Shown here: piece after piece, positions 26,696 to 34,919 of the stretch
Layout: every line of letters starts with the position of its first letter
How positions within the stretch are numbered: the first letter of the stretch is position 1
Assembly (NCBI RefSeq): GCF_002127585.1
Contig: NZ_NEGZ01000017.1
Span: 1 to 64,000 of the forward strand
Direction of reading: 5' to 3'
Length of the DNA: 64,000 nt
From: Janthinobacterium sp. GW458P
GTDB lineage: Bacteria; Pseudomonadota; Gammaproteobacteria; Burkholderiales; Burkholderiaceae_D
Notes under the pieces: generated by a model
Databases searched by the model: none
What the model was told of the DNA's origin: nothing
The model's input: only the letters and a program-made list of their open reading frames with translations
Position numbers and translations under genes: made by a program

Positions 26696-27097
26696 TTACG
26701 CCGCGTGCTGGCGGAAGTTCGTTTCCGCCGACCATGCCGTGCCGGCGCGGGCCAGCAGCACGGCTTCGCCATCGGCCAGCCAGTCGTCCGCGTCGGCAAT
26801 CTTCCACATCGCTTGCAGCAGCTTGCGGCGCAGGTCCGGGTCCGTGATTTCATCGAGCAGGCTGTCGATCACGCCATGGGCCAGCTGCACGGCGCCATGC
26901 ACGGTCGAGGTCAGCATGTCGTCGCACAGGTCTTGCAGCAGCCGTTGAAAAGCGGCGGGCGGCAAGTCGATATGTTCGAGGATCTTGCTGCCGTGCAAGG
27001 CCTGCAGTTCGGAGCTGTCCAGGTTGCCATCGACGATCATCATCAGGGCCAGGATACGGCCCGCTGCCTGGGGACTATTGATTTCATAAGTACGCAT
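26696..27097 (-). CDS. TerB-like helical protein
   Basis: The product is 133 aa, all alpha and acidic, with the TerB-type MMIVDGNLDSSELQAL segment near residue 20 and a matching IADADDWLADGEAVLL segment near 105, both resembling acidic metal-binding loops of the TerB/DjlA-N fold. AAGGAATGATC precedes the ATG at 27097; the ORF opens 5 codons earlier without a site. It follows an Alx/TerC gene by 63 bp on the same strand, with a terminator between. The pairing with TerC suggests a metal or tellurite-stress link (inference). Confidence 0.72.
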   Translation of the reverse strand: MRTYEINSPQAAGRILALMMIVDGNLDSSELQALHGSKILEHIDLPPAAFQRLLQDLCDDMLTSTVHGAVQLAHGVIDSLLDEITDPDLRRKLLQAMWKIADADDWLADGEAVLLARAGTAWSAETNFRQHAA

Positions 27098-27120
27098 GAT
27101 CATTCCTTCCATTGTTATTC

Positions 27121-27152
27121 AAGAAACGCGCCCCCGCCGTGGCGGGGCGCGC
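27121..27152 (-). terminator. Terminator after the Alx/TerC gene
   Basis: Read on the reverse strand, a GC-rich hairpin (CGCGCCCCGCC arm, complement with one bulged base) is followed by TTTCTT. It starts just past the terC stop and precedes the TerB-like gene, whose expression would then need read-through or its own promoter. Confidence 0.7.
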
Positions 27153-27160
27153 GGTACCGC

Positions 27161-28120
27161 TTACTTTTTGCCGCGGGTGGCAAACACGCTGGCCAGGCAG
27201 CTTGCCGCGATCAGCACGAACACCACCAGCAGCGACGCTTCGACCGGCACGTGGAACCACGGCATGACCAGCATCTTTGCGCCGATGAACACGAGCACCA
27301 TCGCCAGGCCATACTTGAGCAGATGGAAGCGGTCAGCCACGTCCACCAGCAGGAAGTACAAGGCGCGCAAGCCCATGATGGCGAACAGGTTCGACGTGAA
27401 GACGATGAACGGGTCCGTCGTGATGGCGAAGATCGCCGGGATCGAGTCGACCGCGAACACCAGGTCCGTCACCTCGATCAGGATCAGCACCAGGAACAGC
27501 GGCGTGACATAGCGCAAACCGCCCTTGTTCACGAAGAAACGTTCGCCGTGGTCGCCGTCGGCCACCCGCAGGTGGCGGCGGGCAAAACGCAGCACCGGGT
27601 TGTTCGCCACGTCCGGCTCGGCGTCGGCCGCCACCAGCATGCGGAAGCCCGTCACCAGCAGGAAGGCGCCAAACAGGTACAGCACCCAGCTGAACTCGCT
27701 CACCACCCAGGCGCCGGCCATGATCATCACGGCGCGCATGATGATCGCGCCCAGCACGCCGTAAATCAGCACGCGGCGCTGGTACTGCATCGGTACCTGG
27801 AAGGCGCCGAAGATCAGCAGGAACACGAACACGTTATCGACCGACAGCGCTTTCTCGATCAGGTAGCCGGAGAAAAACTCCAGCGCCTTCTGGCTGGCGA
27901 TCTCGGGTCCGGCCGTGCCGTTCAGGTACCACCACAGGCCGCCGTTGAACAGCAGGGCCAGGCTGACCCACACGAGCGACCATGTCGCCGCTTCCTTGAC
28001 GCTGACCTTGTGCGCCTTGTTGCCGCCGAAGACGAACAAATCGAGCGCCAGCATCAGCAATACAAAAGCGATGAAGCCGGCCCACATGGGCGCCGTTGCA
28101 ATGCTCTCCAGGCCGTTCAT
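27161..28120 (-). CDS. TerC-family membrane protein (Alx-like)
   Basis: The product is 319 aa with about nine transmembrane segments. It has the Alx hallmarks: WSLVWVSLALLFN, YLIEKALSVDNVFVF with acidic residues inside the membrane, and EVTDLVFAVDSIPAIFAI in the second half. Escherichia coli Alx is an alkaline-pH-induced protein linked to manganese export. GCGGAGGCCGCC gives a ribosome site. The ATG overlaps the stop of a 14-codon upstream ORF (ATGA). The gene is divergent from an NhaR-type regulator. Confidence 0.92.
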   Translation of the reverse strand: MNGLESIATAPMWAGFIAFVLLMLALDLFVFGGNKAHKVSVKEAATWSLVWVSLALLFNGGLWWYLNGTAGPEIASQKALEFFSGYLIEKALSVDNVFVFLLIFGAFQVPMQYQRRVLIYGVLGAIIMRAVMIMAGAWVVSEFSWVLYLFGAFLLVTGFRMLVAADAEPDVANNPVLRFARRHLRVADGDHGERFFVNKGGLRYVTPLFLVLILIEVTDLVFAVDSIPAIFAITTDPFIVFTSNLFAIMGLRALYFLLVDVADRFHLLKYGLAMVLVFIGAKMLVMPWFHVPVEASLLVVFVLIAASCLASVFATRGKK

Positions 28121-28161
28121 CGGCGGCCTCCGCTACTGCCTCTATCTCTACGCCAGCACAT
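28117..28161 (-). CDS. 14-codon leader ORF coupled to terC/alx
   Basis: The reverse strand reads MCWRRDRGSSGGRR and stop. AAGGAG stands 7 bp before its ATG, a better ribosome site than that of most genes here. Its stop overlaps the terC start (ATGA), so terC translation should depend on ribosomes finishing the leader. Five of 14 residues are Arg. It is too short for family assignment; a regulatory leader role is inferred from the layout. Confidence 0.55.
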   Translation of the reverse strand: MCWRRDRGSSGGRR

Positions 28162-28210
28162 GATGTCTCTCCTTGCATGAATGAGCAGTCATCATAGGCG
28201 CAATTGAAAC

Positions 28211-28256
28211 ATCGAACAAATCGAATATAATGAAGAAATACATCGAAAAACTCGAT
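28211..28256 (+). promoter_or_regulatory. Paired LysR-type operator between nhaR and terC/alx
   Basis: Two related sites, ATCGAACAAATCGAA (28211-28225) and ATCGAAAAACTCGAT (28242-28256), both fit T-N11-A within an inverted repeat; the second is perfect (CATCGA-N5-TCGATG). Their centres are 31 bp apart, about three helical turns. This is the usual layout of a LysR recognition site and activation site, 20 bp before the NhaR-type gene. Confidence 0.65.
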
Positions 28257-28276
28257 GCAACAACCAAGGATCGACG

Positions 28277-29176
28277 ATGTCCACGCTCAACTTCAAGCAC
28301 TTGCGCTATTTCTGGATGGTGGCCAAGACGGGCAGCATCGCCCGCGCGGCCGAGCAGCTGCACCTGACGCCGCAATCGATTTCCGGCCAGCTCAGCGACT
28401 TTGCCGACACCCTGGGCGTGGAACTGTTCCGCCGCAGCGGGCGCAAGCTGGAATTGACGGAGACGGGCAGGCGCATCCTCAGCCATGCGGAAGAGATCTT
28501 CAGCACGGGCGACGAATTGCTGGAAATCGTGCGCGACCAGTCGCGCACGGCGACGACCACGTTTCGCGTCGGCTGCGCCGATTCCGTATCGAAGCTGATC
28601 GCCTGCCGCCTCGTCGAACCGGCGCTGGGCCTGGCCGAGCCGCTGCGCATGATCTGCCGCGAAGGCCGGCTGGCCAGCCTGCTGGCGGACCTGGCCGTGC
28701 ACCGGCTGGACCTGATCATCGCCGACCGCCCCATGCCGTCCCATTTGAGCGTGCGCGGCTACAACCACCTGCTGGGCGAAAGCGGCATGACCCTGTTCGG
28801 CACGCCGGCGCTGGCCGCCACGCTGGAAGGCGGCTTTCCCCGCTGCCTGGACGGCGCGCCGCTGCTGCTGCCGGGCGAGGATTTCGCCATCTACGGCCGC
28901 CTGCTGCAGTGGCTGGGCGAGCACAATCTGCACCCGCGCATCGTCGGCGAGTTCGACGACAGCGCCATGATGCAGGCCTTCGGCCAGTCCGGCGCCGGCC
29001 TGTTCTTCGCCCCCACCGTGATCGCGCCCCAGGTGTGCGAACAGCATGGCGTGGTGGCGCTGGGCCGGGTCGACAGCCTCGTCGAGCAGGTGTATGCGAT
29101 CACCACGGAGCGCCGCCTGAGCCACCCGGCCACCATCGCCATCAGCCAGAGCGCGCGCCACGAGCTGTTCGTCTAG
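28277..29176 (+). CDS. nhaR: NhaR-type LysR regulator
   Basis: The product is 299 aa. Its N-terminus (LNFKHLRYFWMVAKTGSIARAAEQLHLTPQ stretch, residues about 4-34) is typical of NhaR rather than of LysR proteins in general, and the binding domain follows to the C-terminus. NhaR activates nhaA in response to Na+ and alkaline pH. No antiporter gene is nearby; the divergent gene is an Alx-type TerC protein, itself an alkaline-pH gene in Escherichia coli, so that is the likely target. Ends 3 bp from the converging oxidoreductase. Confidence 0.82.
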   Translation: MSTLNFKHLRYFWMVAKTGSIARAAEQLHLTPQSISGQLSDFADTLGVELFRRSGRKLELTETGRRILSHAEEIFSTGDELLEIVRDQSRTATTTFRVGCADSVSKLIACRLVEPALGLAEPLRMICREGRLASLLADLAVHRLDLIIADRPMPSHLSVRGYNHLLGESGMTLFGTPALAATLEGGFPRCLDGAPLLLPGEDFAIYGRLLQWLGEHNLHPRIVGEFDDSAMMQAFGQSGAGLFFAPTVIAPQVCEQHGVVALGRVDSLVEQVYAITTERRLSHPATIAISQSARHELFV

Positions 29177-29179
29177 GCG

Positions 29180-30193
29180 CTACGCGGCGCCGACGACGAT
29201 CTTGCCCGGCTGCCCGCCACTCTCCAGCAGCGCATGCGCGCGCCGCATGGTGGCCGCGTCCATCGGCGACAAACGCTGCCGCAGGGCAGAGCGCAGCACG
29301 CCCTGGTCCAGCAGCGCCGCCACGCGTTGCAGGATGCGGTGCTGTTCCTGCATGTCGGCGGTGGCGTACAGGGGCCGCGTAAACACCATTTCCCAGTGCA
29401 GCGACACGCTCTTGCCCTTCAGCGGCGCCGCATCGAAAACAGCGTGGTCGTCGATGACGGCCAGCTTGCCGTGCGGCGCGATGATCTGCGTCAAGGCCGC
29501 AACATGGCGCGCCGTGTGCGACAGGGCGGCAATGTGCGTGACGGGGGCGACGTGCAATGCCGCCACCTGCTCCGGCATGGGCCGCGCATGGTCGATCACA
29601 TGGTGGGCGCCCATGGCGCGGCACCAGTCCGCGCTGTCGTCGCGCGAAGCCGTGGCGATCACGGTAAAACCCGTCAGCCGGCGCGCCAGCTGGGTCAGCA
29701 TCGATCCGACGCCGCCCGCGCCGCCCAGCACCAGCAGGCTGCCCCGCTCCCGCCTGTCGCCGGGCGCAATGGCAAAACGCTCGAACAGCAGCTGCCACGC
29801 CGTCAGCGCCGCCAGCGGCACGGCCGCCGCCTGCGCAAAATCGAGCGTAGCCGGCATGCGCGCGGCGATGCGCTCGTCGACCAGGTGGTATTCGGCGCTG
29901 GCACCCGCGCGGTCGAACGAGCCCGCGTAATACACGGCCTGCCCCGGCGCGAACAGGGTCACGGCGCTGCCCACCGCGTGCACGACGCCGGCCGCATCCC
30001 AGCCCAGGGTGGCGACGGCTTGCGGCACGGCGACCAGCCCGGCCCGCACCTTGGTGTCGAGCGGATTGACGCCCACGGCGCGCACGCGCACCAGCACGTC
30101 GCGGGGGCCGGGCACGGGCATCTCGCCCTGCGTATCGAACAGGCCGTCCTGTTCGTCCACGCTGCTGCCCTTGTTGAAACCGATCATCTTCAT
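29180..30193 (-). CDS. Zinc-type alcohol dehydrogenase-like oxidoreductase, paralogue of the gene at 23966-24982
   Basis: The product is 337 aa from the ATG at 30193, which has GGGAG 6 bp before it; the track of open codons extends to 30283 without homology. It has a GroES-like domain (VNPLDTKVR, LGWDAAGVV) and a Rossmann loop (GGAGGVGSMLTQLA). The substrate is unknown. It is divergent from a LysR gene with 95 bp between starts, the same arrangement and spacing as its paralogue. Confidence 0.9.
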   Translation of the reverse strand: MKMIGFNKGSSVDEQDGLFDTQGEMPVPGPRDVLVRVRAVGVNPLDTKVRAGLVAVPQAVATLGWDAAGVVHAVGSAVTLFAPGQAVYYAGSFDRAGASAEYHLVDERIAARMPATLDFAQAAAVPLAALTAWQLLFERFAIAPGDRRERGSLLVLGGAGGVGSMLTQLARRLTGFTVIATASRDDSADWCRAMGAHHVIDHARPMPEQVAALHVAPVTHIAALSHTARHVAALTQIIAPHGKLAVIDDHAVFDAAPLKGKSVSLHWEMVFTRPLYATADMQEQHRILQRVAALLDQGVLRSALRQRLSPMDAATMRRAHALLESGGQPGKIVVGAA

Positions 30194-30288
30194 TGCATGC
30201 TCCCAGCTAAATCTGCATGGTAGGCAGCCCCACGGGAAAGAAAAATATGCTTCAATGCGTTTCACTACTGACCAAACTGTCATGAATC

Positions 30289-31215
30289 ATGCAAGATATC
30301 GATAATCTCTCGGGCGTGGCCCTGTTCGTGCAACTGGCCAAAGCGGGCAGCTTTGTCGCGGCCGCGCGCCAGGCCGGCATTTCGCCATCGGCCGTCAGCA
30401 AAAGCCTGGCGCGGCTCGAGCAGCGGCTGGGGGCGCGCCTGTTCCAGCGCAGCACGCGCCAGCTGAGCCTGACGGCGGAAGGCAAGCTTTTCCTGGCGCG
30501 CAGCGAACGCATCCTGGCGGAAATGCAGGCGGCGCAGGAGGAACTGGCGGGCCAGCGCGCGCCACAGGGACGGCTGCGGCTGGGCTTGCCGGAACTGGGC
30601 GGCCTGTTCCTGCCCGCCCTGGCCGCATTTTCCCAACTGCACCCCGCCATCGCGCTGGACCTCGATTTTTCCGACGCGCTGGCCGACGTCGTCGGCGACG
30701 GCTTCGACGCCGTCATCCGCATCGGCGCGCCGCGCGACTCGCGCCTGGCCGCCCGCAAGCTGGGCCAGTTCCGCTCCTGCCTCGTGGCCTCGCCCGCCTA
30801 CCTGGCGCGCCATGGCACGCCGCAACACCCCCTTGATCTGCAACAACACGCCTGCCTGCACTACCGCTTCCGCCACAGCGGCAGGGTCGAAGCGTGGCAG
30901 CTGCGCCAGGACGACGGCGCGGTGCCCCTGGACTTGCCCCTGTCGATGGTGTGCAACAACGTGGAAGCGCGGCTGCACTTCGCCCGGCAAGGCCGGGGCA
31001 TCGCCTGGCTGCCCGAGTGTACGGTGCAGGCGGCGCTGGCCGACGGCAGCCTGGTCGAAGTGCTGAGAGACTACGCGCTCGACGGCCATCCGGCCCACGG
31101 CTGCTGGCTGCTGTGGCCGTCCGGGCCGCACCTGGCGCCGAAGGTGCGGGCCCTCGTCGATTTCCTGGCCGGAACAGACCTTTTGTTGCCGGCTGCCCAC
31201 GGATCAGGCACATAA
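30289..31215 (+). CDS. LysR-family transcriptional regulator
   Basis: The product is 308 aa. The winged helix is at about 5-65 (VALFVQLAKAGSFVAAARQAGISPSAVSKSLARLE), followed by the substrate-binding domain with the ARKLGQFRSCLVASPAYL segment common to the large LysR subgroup that controls oxidoreductases. It probably controls the divergent oxidoreductase gene. Confidence 0.92.
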   Translation: MQDIDNLSGVALFVQLAKAGSFVAAARQAGISPSAVSKSLARLEQRLGARLFQRSTRQLSLTAEGKLFLARSERILAEMQAAQEELAGQRAPQGRLRLGLPELGGLFLPALAAFSQLHPAIALDLDFSDALADVVGDGFDAVIRIGAPRDSRLAARKLGQFRSCLVASPAYLARHGTPQHPLDLQQHACLHYRFRHSGRVEAWQLRQDDGAVPLDLPLSMVCNNVEARLHFARQGRGIAWLPECTVQAALADGSLVEVLRDYALDGHPAHGCWLLWPSGPHLAPKVRALVDFLAGTDLLLPAAHGSGT

Positions 31216-31292
31216 AATACATTTGGACAAATATAGCCTTATAATGGCAAGCCTCCCCGACGCCTTGCGCGCCCCTTCCTGGACTTGCCGCA

Positions 31293-32615
31293 ATGAAGCA
31301 CTTGCACGACATCCCCTCTGCCTTCAAGCATGAATTTGCCAACCCGCGCCTGTGGTGGTCGCGCGCCGTCGTCGTCGGCATGGCCGCCGTCGCGGGCCTC
31401 GTCGTCGTGGGCTTTACGTGGCTGGCGGAAACAGCGCTCGATTGTTTTCTCTTTTTTAACGGCAATGCCTGGTGGTTCGCCCTGCTGTGGACGCCCGCTT
31501 GCGCCGCCCTGCTCGTCTGGCTGACGCGCCGCTACGCCATGGGCGCGGCCGGCTCCGGCATCCCGCAAGTGATGGCCACGCTGGACCCGGCCGTGGCGCC
31601 CGAGCAGCGCTCCTTGTTCGTCTCCCTGAAACTCAGCGCCGCGAAAATCGTCCTGACGGCGGGCGGCTTGCTGGGCGGACTCTCGCTGGGGCGCGAAGGG
31701 CCATCCGTGCAGATCGCCGCCGGCGTGATGCTGGCCGCGCGCCGCTGGCTGCCCCGTCACTCGCAGGTGAGCGCCCATTCGCTGCTGGTGGCCGGTGGCG
31801 CGGCCGGCATCGCGGCCGCCTTCAACACGCCGCTGGCGGGCGTCATGTTCGCCATCGAAGAACTGTCGCGCTCGCCCGAGCAACGCAACAGCGGCTTGAT
31901 TGTCGCCGGCATCGTGCTGGCAGGCATGATGGCCGTCTCCATCCACGGCAACGCCACCCACTTCGGCATCATCCATCCCGGCCCCATCGGCCTGGCGCTG
32001 GCCCTGCCAGGCTTGCTGGTGACCCTGGTGGCGGGCGTGGCCGGCGGCCTGTTCGCGCGCCTGCTATTGGCCTCCGCCCGGGGCAATCCGCTGGGAAAAT
32101 TATCGGCGTGGAGAAAGCACCGGCCCGTGCTGTTCGCCGCCGCCTGCGGTTTGCTGGTGGCGGCCATCGGCATCGCCAGCCACGGCGCCACCTTCGGCAG
32201 CGGCACCGTGGCCACGCGCGCCATGCTCGAAGGTTCCAGCGATGCGGCGCCGGCCTTTGTCGCCTTCAAATACGTGGCGACGTGGCTGACCGTGTGGTCG
32301 GGCGTGCCGGCCGGCATCTTCGCGCCGTCGCTGGCCATCGGCGCCGGCATCGGGCATGACATTGCGCAATTGCTGCACTATCCGCATGCACCGGCCCTGA
32401 TCGCGCTGGGCATGGTGGGTTTCCTGGCCGCCGCCACGCAGGCGCCGCTGACGGCGTTCATCATTGTCATGGAAATGGTCGACGGCCACGGCATGGTGCT
32501 CAGCCTGATGGCTTGCGCCGTGGTGGCCAGCACCGTCTCGCGCGTGCTCAGCGAACCGCTGTACGGGGCGCTGGCGCAGCTGCAGCTGCAGCGGCTGCCG
32601 GCGCCGCCGAACTAG
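31293..32615 (+). CDS. ClC-family chloride channel or Cl-/H+ antiporter
   Basis: The product is 440 aa with 10 or more membrane helices. The three selectivity motifs are present: GSGIP (87-91), GREGP (133-137, gating Glu135) and GIFAP near residue 345. The gating glutamate allows antiport. Bacterial members serve acid resistance or anion balance. The C-terminus overlaps the converging YwqK-like gene by 4 bp. It has no cytoplasmic CBS domains. Confidence 0.92.
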   Translation: MKHLHDIPSAFKHEFANPRLWWSRAVVVGMAAVAGLVVVGFTWLAETALDCFLFFNGNAWWFALLWTPACAALLVWLTRRYAMGAAGSGIPQVMATLDPAVAPEQRSLFVSLKLSAAKIVLTAGGLLGGLSLGREGPSVQIAAGVMLAARRWLPRHSQVSAHSLLVAGGAAGIAAAFNTPLAGVMFAIEELSRSPEQRNSGLIVAGIVLAGMMAVSIHGNATHFGIIHPGPIGLALALPGLLVTLVAGVAGGLFARLLLASARGNPLGKLSAWRKHRPVLFAAACGLLVAAIGIASHGATFGSGTVATRAMLEGSSDAAPAFVAFKYVATWLTVWSGVPAGIFAPSLAIGAGIGHDIAQLLHYPHAPALIALGMVGFLAAATQAPLTAFIIVMEMVDGHGMVLSLMACAVVASTVSRVLSEPLYGALAQLQLQRLPAPPN

Positions 32616-33436
32616 AAATGGCTGCAGGGGCGCAGCAAGCGGCCGTCCTGCCATGCGCAAACGGTGCGCGTGCCATCCTCGGCCCAGCTGCGCTCCAGGC
32701 CGTGCTTTTCCCCATGCACGTAATGGAGGTGCGATTTTTCGCGGCCGTCCGGCCACCAGGCCTGGTGCAGGCCGGTGCGCCGCCCGTCCAGATACGTCCC
32801 CCGCTCGGCCAGCCGGCCATTCGGATGAAACGCCTCCGCCTCGCCCGACAGCACGCCATCGGCAAAATGGGCGCGGTTGCTGACCTGGCCTTGCTCGTCA
32901 AAGCTCAGGTACTCGCCATCGGCGGGCTGGCCCGCCTGGTAGCGCAATTCACGGCTCAGTTGGCCATTTGCATGGTAGTGGCTATGCAAGCCCTCGTACT
33001 CGCCGTCGCGGTAAGCCTTGCGGCTTTTTAGCGTGCCATCCGCGTACCAGGCGACGTTGACGCCGTCGAAATCGCCCTCGCCATTGCGCTCTTCGAGCAG
33101 GCCCAGCTGGCCATCGGCGAAATACACGCTGCGCTGATGAACATAGTTGAGCCGCGTCGTATCCGCGTCGCGCAGCCAGGCATCCATGTGCAGCTTGCCT
33201 GGCGGCTGCGCGAAATGCAGCTGCCAATGCCAGGCCTGGCGGGCCGCATCGTGGCGCAGCGGCGCGCGCTGCTCGTAGATGGCGGCGGCACGTTCGACGG
33301 CTTGGTAGTCGGCGTCGAAATACAGGATGGCCGGCGACGGCTCGGCAGGCAAGGCCGGGGAGGCCAAGGCATAGACCATGGAAACAGGTGAACCGGCCAG
33401 GACGGCGGCCAGCAGAACGGAATTGAGTATCTTCAA
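32612..33436 (-). CDS. Secreted YwqK/MORN-like repeat protein
   Basis: The product is 274 aa with a signal peptide (about 1-23). From about residue 105 onward there are repeated units of the type YADGTLKSRKAYRDGEYEG, the pattern of the toxin-antitoxin YwqK antitoxin/MORN-variant family. The last unit carries the shared HYVHGEKHGLERSW stretch and the chain ends with two cysteines. In Bacillus YwqK is a cytoplasmic immunity protein; a signal peptide makes that role unlikely here. Two longer relatives lie at 34.1-36.1 kb. Confidence 0.8.
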   Translation of the reverse strand: MKILNSVLLAAVLAGSPVSMVYALASPALPAEPSPAILYFDADYQAVERAAAIYEQRAPLRHDAARQAWHWQLHFAQPPGKLHMDAWLRDADTTRLNYVHQRSVYFADGQLGLLEERNGEGDFDGVNVAWYADGTLKSRKAYRDGEYEGLHSHYHANGQLSRELRYQAGQPADGEYLSFDEQGQVSNRAHFADGVLSGEAEAFHPNGRLAERGTYLDGRRTGLHQAWWPDGREKSHLHYVHGEKHGLERSWAEDGTRTVCAWQDGRLLRPCSHF

Positions 33437-33508
33437 TGCATGCTTTCATCAACGCTGCGATAGCGCCGATGATAAGGGCTAACAGTGTGGTCCAGCCACA
33501 CGCTAGCC

Positions 33509-34000
33509 CTACATGGTGAAAGGAAACGGCTGCAGCCCCGCCTTGCGGTCATCGGGGGCGACGACGGCCAGCAAGGCCCTCAAGCCCCGGTTCAGATGCG
33601 CCAGGCTGTCGGCATCGAGCTGGCCCAGGGCGCTGGGCAGCAAGCCGCGTGCCGGCTGGGGCGCGCCGGCGATGACGGCCTGGCCTTCGGCCGTCAGGGT
33701 CAGCGTGACCACGCGCTGGTCGGGCTGGTCGCGCGCCTTGCGCACATAGCTTTTTTTCACCAGCGCATCGACCAGGTTGCTGGCCGTCGTCTGGTGGATG
33801 GACATCCGGGCAGCCAGTTCGCCCATGCGCAGCCCCGGCAGCTCCAGCAATTCCTGCATCACCCACAATTGCGCGCCCGACACGCCGCACTGCTTCTCGA
33901 TCTGCGCCGAGTGCCGCTGCGCCGCGCGCATGACGACACGCATGTTTTGCAAGGCCAGGCTTTGCGCCTTGACCATCGCCGATACTTCCGCTTCCACCAC
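33509..34000 (-). CDS. MarR-family transcriptional regulator
   Basis: The product is 163 aa with the MarR winged-helix pattern: LGMRMGELAARMSIHQTTASNLVDALVKKSYVRK-like core around residues 60-95, followed by the wing residues RDQPDQRVVTLTLTAEG. It sits between the secreted YwqK-like genes on the same strand. Its ligand and target are unknown; self and the flanking YwqK genes are candidates. Confidence 0.88.
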   Translation of the reverse strand: MVEAEVSAMVKAQSLALQNMRVVMRAAQRHSAQIEKQCGVSGAQLWVMQELLELPGLRMGELAARMSIHQTTASNLVDALVKKSYVRKARDQPDQRVVTLTLTAEGQAVIAGAPQPARGLLPSALGQLDADSLAHLNRGLRALLAVVAPDDRKAGLQPFPFTM

Positions 34001-34083
34001 CGTTGCCTCCAGTTATCAGATCCGGCATCGCGCCTGCTGGCGGACCGGAATCCCTGCATGATACCTGCAAAGGCGGGCGGCTC

Positions 34084-34911
34084 CTAGCGCATGGACACTG
34101 GCTCTCCGGCTTGCCACGCCTGTTCCAGCACCAGCTTGCCGGACGGGTCCCACTGGCGCTCGACGCCGTGCTTCTTGCCGTGCACATACGGCACGAGCTG
34201 CTGCAGGCTGCCGTCGGCGTACCAGCTTTGCAGCAAGCCGTGACGCTGGCCGTCGCGCATGGGCGTGACCTGGGCGCGCACGCCGTCGTCATGCCACTGC
34301 GTCAGGTCGCCCTGCTCGCGCCCCTGCGCATCCTGTTGCCAGGCAATGGCCGGCTGGCCGTTGGCGCCCCACTTCTGCATGCGCAGCAGCTTGCCCTTGC
34401 GGTACAGCGCCTTCTGCGCCAATTGACCATTGTCATGGCTTTCAAACGACCAGCCGTCGGGCTCGCCATTGCGCCACATCATGCTGGCGAGTACCTTGCC
34501 ATCGGGCGCCAGGGTGACGGCCTCGCCATCCTGCTGGTCATGGATGAAATGACTGCGCTGGAACAGCTTGCCGTCGGCGTAAAACAATTGCTGCAGCCCA
34601 TGCATCCTGCCGCCCTTCAGGAAGGCGCGGCTGCTCACCTTGCCATTCGGGCCATACGACACATACTCGCCATCGGCCATCTGCTGGCCGTGGTAGCGGA
34701 TGCGGTTCATCAGCTGGCCATTCTCATGGTAGGTCTCGGCAATGCGGTCGCGCCCGTTCGGCAGCAGGGTCACTTTTTGCTTGAGCCGGCCGCTGTCATA
34801 GAACGATGTGCCGCCAGCCGGCGCTTGCGCCTGCGCCGCCAGCGGCAGCACCGTCAGGAGCGCCGCCAGCAGCGCCAGGCGCAGGGTCCGTATGGTCAGT
34901 CGATATGGCAT
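34084..34911 (-). CDS. Secreted YwqK/MORN-like repeat protein
   Basis: The product is 275 aa from the ATG at 34911; a longer frame to 35208 overlaps the upstream gene. A signal peptide covers about 1-29 (ending AQAQA). About nine repeat units follow, each near 22 residues with the G-x-x-YH-x-NGQL pattern. It shares near-identical blocks with the next gene, such as NGRDRIAETYHENGQLM versus NGRDSISETYHKNGQLM and VPYVHGKKHGVERQWD versus VPYEHGKKHGVERQWD, so they are recent tandem duplicates. It lies 8 bp after that gene. Confidence 0.82.
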   Translation of the reverse strand: MPYRLTIRTLRLALLAALLTVLPLAAQAQAPAGGTSFYDSGRLKQKVTLLPNGRDRIAETYHENGQLMNRIRYHGQQMADGEYVSYGPNGKVSSRAFLKGGRMHGLQQLFYADGKLFQRSHFIHDQQDGEAVTLAPDGKVLASMMWRNGEPDGWSFESHDNGQLAQKALYRKGKLLRMQKWGANGQPAIAWQQDAQGREQGDLTQWHDDGVRAQVTPMRDGQRHGLLQSWYADGSLQQLVPYVHGKKHGVERQWDPSGKLVLEQAWQAGEPVSMR

Positions 34912-34919
34912 GCGGCCCC

